Program-made: the position numbers and the translations under genes | Notes under the pieces: model-generated | Seen by the model: the letters and a program-made list of their open reading frames with translations, nothing else | What the model was told of the DNA's origin: nothing | Databases searched by the model: none | Source: JBGAHD01 sp044226395 | Lineage (GTDB): Bacteria; Pseudomonadota; Gammaproteobacteria; Xanthomonadales; Ahniellaceae | Direction: 5' to 3' | Length of the DNA stretch: 64,000 nt | Assembly: GCA_044226395.1 (NCBI GenBank) | Contig: JBGAHD010000004.1 | Coordinates: forward strand, 1-64,000 | Part shown: positions 58,890 through 64,000 of the stretch, piece by piece | Numbering within the stretch: position 1 is the stretch's first letter | How the letters are laid out: every line of letters starts with the position of its first letter

Positions 58890-59996
58890 ATGATTTTTGA
58901 AACCATCGCCAACAGCGGCCATGAGCAAGTCGTGTTCTGTCAGAACAAGGACGCTGGCCTGAAGGCCATCATCGCCGTGCATAACTCGGTGCTCGGTCCC
59001 GCGCTTGGCGGTCTGCGCATGTGGCCGTACCGCACCGAACAGGAAGCGCTCAATGACGTGCTGCGCCTGTCGCGCGGCATGACCTACAAGGCGGCGGTGT
59101 CGGGCTTGAATCTCGGCGGCGGCAAGGCCGTGATCATCGGCGACCCGTCCAAGGACAAGAGCGAGGCGTTGTTTCGCGCCTTCGGCCGCTTCGTCAATTC
59201 CTTGAACGGTCGCTACATCACCGCCGAGGACGTCGGCATCGACGTCAACGACATGGAATACGTGCTGCGCGAGACCGAGTTCGTCACCGGCGTGCATCAA
59301 GTGCACGGCGGCTCGGGCGATCCCTCGCCGTTCACCGCTTACGGCACGCTGCAGGGCTTGATGGCCGCGCTCAATCACCGGTTCGGCAATGAAGACGTGG
59401 GCAAGTACTCGTACGCCGTGCAGGGCGTGGGTCACGTCGGTATGGAATACGTGAAGCTGTTGCGCGAGCAAGGCGCCAAGGTGTGGGTGACCGACATCAA
59501 CGCCGCCTCGGTCAAGCAAGCGGTCGAGGAATACGGCTGCGAAGCCGTGGGCCCCGATGAAATCTACGACGTGCCGGCCGATGTCTACTCGCCCTGCGCG
59601 CTCGGTGGCACGGTCAACGCCAACACCCTGCCGCGCCTGAAGTGCAAGATCATCTGCGGCGCCGCCAACAATCAGCTCGCCACCGACGAGATCGGCGACG
59701 AAGTCGAGAAGCGCGGCCTGCTGTACACGCCCGACTACGCGGTCAACGCCGGCGGCCTGATGAACGTGTCGCTGGAAATCGACGGCTACAACCGCGAACG
59801 CGCCATGCGCATGATGCGCACGATCTACTACAACCTCGGCAAGATCTTCCAGATCGCCAAGCGCGACGGCATTCCGACCTACAAGGCTGCCGACCGCATG
59901 GCCGAAGAGCGCATCGGCGCCATCGGTCGTCTGAAGACGACTTACATGGGCAATGGCGCGCCGCGCTTCCTCGGCCGCATGCGCGGTAACGGCTGA
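58890..59996 (+). CDS. bcd: Leucine dehydrogenase
   Basis: This 368-residue NAD-dependent dehydrogenase of branched-chain amino acids gives 2-oxoisocaproate from leucine (EC 1.4.1.9). The catalytic lysines are K67 (GMTYKAAVSGL) and K79 (LGGGKAVI), matching the K68/K80 pair of Bacillus leucine dehydrogenase. TAEDVGIDVNDMEY and the NAD-binding VQGVGHVGMEYVKLL follow. NNQLATDEIGD and PDYAVNAGGLMNVSLE close the active site. The ATG at 58890 has CGGAG nine bases before it; the upstream open frame is not conserved in type. It precedes isovaleryl-CoA dehydrogenase. Confidence 0.93.
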   Translation: MIFETIANSGHEQVVFCQNKDAGLKAIIAVHNSVLGPALGGLRMWPYRTEQEALNDVLRLSRGMTYKAAVSGLNLGGGKAVIIGDPSKDKSEALFRAFGRFVNSLNGRYITAEDVGIDVNDMEYVLRETEFVTGVHQVHGGSGDPSPFTAYGTLQGLMAALNHRFGNEDVGKYSYAVQGVGHVGMEYVKLLREQGAKVWVTDINAASVKQAVEEYGCEAVGPDEIYDVPADVYSPCALGGTVNANTLPRLKCKIICGAANNQLATDEIGDEVEKRGLLYTPDYAVNAGGLMNVSLEIDGYNRERAMRMMRTIYYNLGKIFQIAKRDGIPTYKAADRMAEERIGAIGRLKTTYMGNGAPRFLGRMRGNG

Positions 59997-60015
59997 GTCG
60001 GCGATACTCGCTCCA

Positions 60016-60044
60016 CGGCGGGGCGCGCGCGCCCCGCCGATTTT
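60016..60044 (+). terminator. Rho-independent terminator after leucine dehydrogenase
   Basis: A 24-base perfect palindrome (60016-60039, arms starting CGGCGGGGCGCG) is followed by ATTTT. It separates leucine dehydrogenase from isovaleryl-CoA dehydrogenase, 41 bases further on. Confidence 0.75.
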
Positions 60045-60084
60045 CCGCTTCCGTCACGATCAATGCGATTTCAAGGACAGCCGC

Positions 60085-61242
60085 ATGCGCCCGTTTCCCC
60101 TCGGTGAAGAACTCGACCTGCTGCGCGAGACCGTTCGCCAATTCGCCGAGAAGGAAATCGCGCCGCGCGCGGCGAGCATCGATCACGACAATCGGTTTCC
60201 CGAGGACCTGTGGGCCAAGCTCGGCGACATGGGCCTGCTCGGCATCACCTTGCCGGCCGAATACGGCGGCTCGGGCATGGGCTATCTGGCGCACCTGGTG
60301 GCGATGGAAGAAATCTCCCGCGCCTCGGGTTCGGTCGGTCTGTCGTATGGCGCCCACTCCAATCTGTGCCTGCAGAATCTGTACAACAACGGCTCCGAAG
60401 CGCAGCGACGCAAGTACGTGCCGAAGTTGTGCAGCGGCGAATTCGTCGGCGCGCTCGCGATGAGCGAACCCGGCGCCGGTTCCGACGTGGTCGGCTCGAT
60501 GAGCTGCCGCGCCGAGAAGCGCGGTGATCGCTGGATCGCCAACGGCTCCAAGATGTGGATCACCAACGGCCCCGACGCCGACGTGCTCGTGGTCTACATG
60601 CGCACCGCGCCCAAGGGCCACGGCTCGCGCTGCATGACCGCCTTCATCATCGAAAAAGGCATGAAGGGATTTCGCACCGCGCAGAAGCTCGACAAACTCG
60701 GCATGCGCGGCTCCAACACCTGCGAACTGGTGTTCGAGGATTGCGAGATTCCGGAAGAAAACATCCTCGGCCAACAGGATCACGGCGTGCAGATCCTGAT
60801 GAGCGGCCTCAACACCGAACGCCTGGTGTTGTCGGGCGGCCCGATCGGCCTGATGCAGGCCGCGATCGACCTGGTGCTGCCCTACGTGCGCGAACGCAAG
60901 CAGTTCGACGCGCCGATCGGCACCTTCGGCATCATGCAAGCCAAGATCGCCGACATGTACACGGCGCTGCAATCCTCGCGCGCCTTCGCTTACATGGTCG
61001 CGGCCGACTACGACCGCGACTACAAATCACGCATCGACCCCGCCGCGTGCCTGCTGCACGCGACCGAGAGCGCGGTGCATTGCGGCCTCGAAGCGATCCA
61101 AGCCTTGGGCGGCAATGGCTACATCAACGAATATCCAGCCGGCCGCATCCTGCGCGATGCCAAGCTCTACGCGATTGGCGCGGGCACGAATGAAATCCGC
61201 CGCATGTTGATCGGGCGCGAGTTGTTCGCGGGCAAGTACTGA
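60085..61242 (+). CDS. liuA: Isovaleryl-CoA dehydrogenase
   Basis: This 385-residue acyl-CoA dehydrogenase oxidises isovaleryl-CoA to 3-methylcrotonyl-CoA in leucine breakdown (EC 1.3.8.4). Two details favour isovaleryl- over straight-chain acyl-CoA: the catalytic Glu is E245 in GLNTERLVLSGGP, and the medium-chain Glu position is replaced in AIGAGTNEIRRM. FAD-binding segments ALAMSEPGAGSDV and WITNGPDADV are present. The start at 60085 is used because it aligns with the family. It follows leucine dehydrogenase after a terminator; carboxylase and lyase genes of the liu pathway are not in the window. Confidence 0.93.
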   Translation: MRPFPLGEELDLLRETVRQFAEKEIAPRAASIDHDNRFPEDLWAKLGDMGLLGITLPAEYGGSGMGYLAHLVAMEEISRASGSVGLSYGAHSNLCLQNLYNNGSEAQRRKYVPKLCSGEFVGALAMSEPGAGSDVVGSMSCRAEKRGDRWIANGSKMWITNGPDADVLVVYMRTAPKGHGSRCMTAFIIEKGMKGFRTAQKLDKLGMRGSNTCELVFEDCEIPEENILGQQDHGVQILMSGLNTERLVLSGGPIGLMQAAIDLVLPYVRERKQFDAPIGTFGIMQAKIADMYTALQSSRAFAYMVAADYDRDYKSRIDPAACLLHATESAVHCGLEAIQALGGNGYINEYPAGRILRDAKLYAIGAGTNEIRRMLIGRELFAGKY

Positions 61243-61270
61243 GTCACCTCGCGGTCGCGTCGGCGCGCGA

Positions 61271-61867
61271 TCACTTGCGCGCGGGTTCATTGGCGATCAT
61301 CGCCATCAGGATCGCGTCGAGCGCGCGCTCGTAGACCGCCTTCGCGGCACCGTTGGCGCGCGCCAACGCGGCGCGATCGAACATCGCGGAAAGCAGATCC
61401 GCGCGCGCCTCGAGATCGGCCTTCGAGATGCGCCCGTTCAGCGCCTCGGCCAGACCCAGGCGCAATTCGCGACCACCGGTGTCGAGATCGATCCGACGCA
61501 TCTCTTGTGGCCCAAGGATCGCCGGTCCATCGACCAGCATCAGCCGCGCGCGACCCGGGTCGCGCATCGCCGTGAAATAGGCGCGCGCGCCGCGGCGCAA
61601 GGCGTCGAGTGGATCGGTCGCGCCCTTCGCGCCGTCCTCGATCTCGCGCGCCACGCTCGCGGATTCCGCCTCCACCACGGCCTGGAACAAGGCGCGCTTG
61701 TCCTCGAAATGGTGATAGAGCGCGCCGCGGGTCAGGCCCGCGCGCTCGACCACGTCGGGCGTGCCGGTGGCGTGATAGCCCTGTTCGACGAACAGGGCGC
61801 GACCGACCTCGAGCAGGGCGCGACGCGTGTCCTCGGTTCTTTGGGCATTGCTGCGTCTAGCTTGCAT
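61271..61867 (-). CDS. TetR-family transcriptional regulator
   Basis: This 198-residue repressor has the N-terminal TetR domain (about 10-60): RRALLEVGRALFVEQGYHAT, DVVERAGLTRGALYHHFEDKRALF. The remaining helices form a ligand-binding domain; LMLVDGPAILGPQEMRRID is a pattern seen in a common subgroup of this family. It is divergent from a VOC-fold gene, and the first of two operator-like palindromes begins one base upstream of its start codon, so autoregulation is likely. The ligand is unknown. Confidence 0.92.
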   Translation of the reverse strand: MQARRSNAQRTEDTRRALLEVGRALFVEQGYHATGTPDVVERAGLTRGALYHHFEDKRALFQAVVEAESASVAREIEDGAKGATDPLDALRRGARAYFTAMRDPGRARLMLVDGPAILGPQEMRRIDLDTGGRELRLGLAEALNGRISKADLEARADLLSAMFDRAALARANGAAKAVYERALDAILMAMIANEPARK

Positions 61868-61915
61868 ACATACAGCCTGTATGTTTATTCTTCAAAACAC
61901 ATACATTGTGTATGT
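61868..61915. promoter_or_regulatory. Two TetR-type operators
   Basis: ACATACAG-C-CTGTATGT (61868-61884) is a perfect palindrome, and ACATACAT-T-GTGTATGT (61899-61915) has one mismatched pair. They share the outer ACATAC and GTATGT and are spaced 31 bp centre to centre. They fill the 68-bp divergent space between the TetR gene and the VOC gene. The AT-rich stretch between them should hold the promoters. Confidence 0.85.
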
Positions 61916-61935
61916 AAATGCCAGGAGACTCAACG

Positions 61936-62361
61936 ATGAAGTGCACGCAGTACTACCCGGTCCTGATGACCGACGACGTCGCGGGCCTCAGCGCTTTCTA
62001 TCAACGCCACTTCCGCCTGAAGCCGCTGTTCGCCAGCGACTGGTACGTTCACCTGCAATCGCGCGAGGACGCGGGCGTGAATCTCGCCATCCTCGATGGC
62101 GCGCACCTCACCCTTCCCGAAGGCCATCGCGGCCGCGTGAGCGGTCTGCTGATCAATTTCGAGGTCGAGGACGTCGACGCCGTCTACGACGAGCTGCGCG
62201 CGCAGGGCCTGCCGATGCTTCTGCCGTTGCGCGACGAGCCATTTGGTCAACGGCATTTCATCACGCGCGATCCGGCGGGCGTGCTGATCGACGTGATCAC
62301 GCCCATTCCGCCAAGCGCGGAGTTCGCCGCGCAGTACCAACCCGAGACGGTCGCCACATGA
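61936..62361 (+). CDS. Glyoxalase/bleomycin-resistance (VOC) family protein
   Basis: This protein of 141 residues has the vicinal-oxygen-chelate fold of paired beta-alpha-beta-beta-beta modules: YYPVLMTDDVAGLSAFYQRHF, then VNLAILDGAHLTL, then LLINFEVEDVDAVYDELRAQGL and GQRHFITRDPAGVLIDVITPI. Family members include glyoxalases, dioxygenases and drug-sequestering proteins. CCAGGAGA precedes the ATG at 61936. The promoter region carries the two TetR operators, so it should be induced by the regulator's ligand. Substrate unknown. Confidence 0.85.
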   Translation: MKCTQYYPVLMTDDVAGLSAFYQRHFRLKPLFASDWYVHLQSREDAGVNLAILDGAHLTLPEGHRGRVSGLLINFEVEDVDAVYDELRAQGLPMLLPLRDEPFGQRHFITRDPAGVLIDVITPIPPSAEFAAQYQPETVAT

Positions 62362-62435
62362 AGTCCACGACGCGCGCGTCGACGCCGTGATCGCGCCGTG
62401 ACAAAGCCGCCAACCGTGGCGGAATCGCACCCGCA

Positions 62436-62465
62436 TTGCGGCAACGATTGCCGCACTGCAATAAT
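62436..62465 (+). promoter_or_regulatory. Candidate thiolase promoter overlapping a palindrome
   Basis: TTGCGG (62436-62441) and AATAAT (62460-62465) with an 18-base spacer look like -35/-10 boxes. TGCGGCAA-CGA-TTGCCGCA (62437-62455) is a perfect 8-bp inverted repeat overlapping the -35 box, a position typical of repressor binding. A separate hairpin CCGCCA-ACCG-TGGCGG (62407-62422) lies just upstream. Confidence 0.55.
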
Positions 62466-62516
62466 CACGGCCCCTCGGCGAACTCGTCGCCGCGCACAGC
62501 ACGGAGCCCGCACATC

Positions 62517-63695
62517 ATGAGCGATCCCATCGTCATCGTAGGCGCCAAGCGCACGGCCATCGGTGCCCTGCTCGGCCAGTTCACCGGCGTGCCCACCACG
62601 CAACTCGGCGCCACGGCGATCAAGGCCGCGCTCGAGCAGGCGCAAGTCGGCGCGGACACGGTCAGTGAAGTGATCATGGGTTGCGTGCTGCCGGCGGGCC
62701 TGGGTCAGGCGCCGGCGCGACAAGCCGCGCTGGGCGCGGGCGTGCCCGTGGCCGCGGGCGCGACCACGATCAACAAGGTCTGCGGTTCGGGCATGAAGGC
62801 GATCATGTTCGGTCACGATCTGCTGCGCGCGGGTTCGGCCGAGGTCGTCGTCGCCGGCGGCATGGAGTCGATGACCAATGCGCCGCACTTGCTGCCCAAC
62901 AGCCGCGTCGGCACCAAGTACGGCCCGATCGAAATGCTCGATCACATGGCGTGGGACGGTCTGGTCAATCCCTACGACAAGCAAGCCATGGGCGTGTTCG
63001 GCGAACAGTGCGCGGCCAAGTACAACTTCACGCGCGAAGAGCAAGACGCGTTCGCCAGCGAGTCCGTGCGTCGCGCGCAGGCCGCGGTGGCCGAAGGCAA
63101 GTTCGCGGGCGAGATCGCCGCGGTCACGGTCGCCGGCAAGAAGGGCGATGTCGTGATCAATGTCGACGAAACGCCGGCCAAGTGCGATACCAGCAAGATC
63201 CCCTCGCTCAAGCCCGCGTTCAAGAAAGACGGCACGATCACGGCCGCCACGTCGTCGAGCATTTCCGATGGCGCCGCCGCCACCGTGCTGATGCGCGCCA
63301 GCACCGCCGCGCAGCGCGGCATCAAGCCGCTGGCGAAGATCGTCGCGCACGCCACGCATTCGCAAGAGCCGCAGTGGTTCACCACTGCGCCGGTGGGCGC
63401 GATCGAGAAGGTGCTCAAGGCCGCGGGTTGGCAGGTGGGCGATGTCGATCTGTTCGAAGTGAACGAAGCTTTCGCCGTGGTGGCGATGGCGCCGATTCGC
63501 GAGTTGGGGATTCCGCACGCCAAGCTCAACGTCAATGGCGGCGCTTGCGCGCTGGGTCATCCGATCGGTTGCACGGGCGCGCGTCTGGTCGTGACCCTGG
63601 TGCACGCGCTGAAAGCGCGCGGCGGCAAGCGTGGTGTCGCGTCGCTGTGCATCGGCGGCGGCGAGGCCACGGCGGTGGCGATCGAACTGGTCTGA
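62517..63695 (+). CDS. atoB: Acetyl-CoA C-acetyltransferase (thiolase)
   Basis: This 392-residue thiolase has the acyl-binding Cys89 (TINKVCGSGMKA), the Asn-Glu-Ala-Phe segment VNEAFAVVAMAP, His348 in NGGACALGHPIGCTG and Cys378 in SLCIGGGEATAVAIEL. It catalyses formation or cleavage of acetoacetyl-CoA (EC 2.3.1.9), or 3-oxoacyl-CoA cleavage. The size and the motif MGCVLPAGLGQAPARQA fit the short-chain biosynthetic-type (AtoB/PhaA) group. The ATG at 62517 begins the typical MSDPIVIVGAKRTAIG. It fits with the leucine-catabolic genes upstream, which yield acetoacetate. Confidence 0.9.
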   Translation: MSDPIVIVGAKRTAIGALLGQFTGVPTTQLGATAIKAALEQAQVGADTVSEVIMGCVLPAGLGQAPARQAALGAGVPVAAGATTINKVCGSGMKAIMFGHDLLRAGSAEVVVAGGMESMTNAPHLLPNSRVGTKYGPIEMLDHMAWDGLVNPYDKQAMGVFGEQCAAKYNFTREEQDAFASESVRRAQAAVAEGKFAGEIAAVTVAGKKGDVVINVDETPAKCDTSKIPSLKPAFKKDGTITAATSSSISDGAAATVLMRASTAAQRGIKPLAKIVAHATHSQEPQWFTTAPVGAIEKVLKAAGWQVGDVDLFEVNEAFAVVAMAPIRELGIPHAKLNVNGGACALGHPIGCTGARLVVTLVHALKARGGKRGVASLCIGGGEATAVAIELV

Positions 63696-63705
63696 TCGCC
63701 ACTCC

Positions 63706-63736
63706 GGGCGCGGCGCCGAACCGGCGCGCCGCGCCC
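63706..63736 (+). terminator. GC-rich hairpin after the thiolase gene
   Basis: GGGCGCGGCG (63706-63715) and CGCCGCGCCC (63727-63736) form a 10-bp stem with an 11-base loop. No T-run follows, so termination is uncertain. A TAGTAT box at 63783-63788 may be the -10 of the next gene. Confidence 0.45.
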
Positions 63737-63858
63737 CCGATCGCGGAAACGTGAGTTTGCTGCGCGCCGCGCGGCGGCGCGCTAGTATCCATGCGCTTTG
63801 CCACACTCGTGGTTTTTTACCCTTGCCCTAACTCACACCCTTTCGGGGAGACCAGATC

Positions 63859-64000
63859 ATGAAGATCCAGAAACTCACCGTCGCCGCCGCGATCGCCCTG
63901 GCCCTGGCCGCGTGCTCCGAGCCCGCGCAACAGCAGGCCGCCGACGCCGCCGCGCAAGCACAACAGGCCACGACGCAGGCCGCCGACGCGGTGAAGGACG
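63859..64000 (+). CDS. Small lipoprotein, truncated by the window end
   Basis: Only the first 47 codons are visible. The N-terminus is a lipoprotein signal with lipobox LALAAC-S. It is followed by a low-complexity Ala/Gln-rich stretch (PAQQQAADAAAQAQQATTQA), as in small Lpp-like or entericidin-like lipoproteins that form coiled coils. GGGGAGACC lies upstream of the ATG. The rest of the gene is outside the window, so length and family cannot be told. Confidence 0.75.
   Translation, partial: MKIQKLTVAAAIALALAACSEPAQQQAADAAAQAQQATTQAADAVKD

Noticed and set aside
1..64000. tRNA, rRNA, insertion sequences, prophage or integrase genes
   Set aside because: No cloverleaf with a GGTTCGAATCC-type arm, no rRNA-like conserved stretch, and no transposase, integrase or phage structural motif was recognised on either strand.

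Overview
The window is a gene-dense, very GC-rich bacterial chromosome segment with about 52 protein-coding genes. I see no RNA genes, insertion sequences, phage genes or CRISPR arrays. The gene families suggest a gammaproteobacterium of the order Lysobacterales (Xanthomonadales): a YdcSTUV/Pot polyamine locus, IcmF, leucine dehydrogenase, ECF sigma factors paired with kinases, and secreted proteins ending in RD-x-FE. The genus cannot be fixed from the sequence alone.

Layout. Positions 1-383 hold a compound hairpin element. Next is an ECF sigma factor, a membrane anti-sigma-like protein and a class 3 lipase (384-2656). The largest theme is polyamine use (2797-22581): GABA transaminase, a complete YdcSTUV-type ABC importer, two tandem chemoreceptors, three unknown small genes, 4-aminobutyraldehyde dehydrogenase, a second complete Pot-type importer, an uncharacterised class III aminotransferase and putrescine aminotransferase. 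Together these would import putrescine and convert it through 4-aminobutanal and GABA to succinic semialdehyde. No succinic semialdehyde dehydrogenase lies in the window.

The region 22764-39394 holds mixed single genes: an ADOP-type orphan permease, a beta-helix protein, an amidohydrolase, a NIPSNAP protein, a small membrane protein, a LysE exporter, a HEAT-repeat protein, another secreted protein, a divergent SDR/LysR pair, a lipoprotein and a membrane-anchored patatin. A gene scar with paired palindromes follows at 39084-39275. Next come a 1550-residue Kelch/FN3/SprB-like/DUF11-like surface protein and a membrane Ser/Thr kinase with TPR-like repeats, the kinase convergent with an ECF sigma factor. 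The stretch 47281-48750 looks less GC-rich and carries three small genes.

The right part (48751-64000) is rich in branched-chain acyl-CoA metabolism: fused isobutyryl-CoA mutase, leucine dehydrogenase, isovaleryl-CoA dehydrogenase and thiolase. Between them are a second beta-helix protein, an N-formylglutamate amidohydrolase family protein, PhoD phosphatase, and an operon with a third ECF sigma factor and its ChrR/cupin partner. A TetR regulator with two clear operators faces a VOC-fold protein. The window ends inside a small lipoprotein gene.

The observations most worth following are the two-hairpin element at 9-125, whose loops match the CsrA/RsmA binding consensus; the shared C-terminal RD-x-FE ending on unrelated secreted proteins; the chemoreceptor that has lost HAMP and PAS next to its intact paralogue; the kinase-sigma pair beside the giant surface protein; and the 26-bp perfect palindrome upstream of leucine dehydrogenase.
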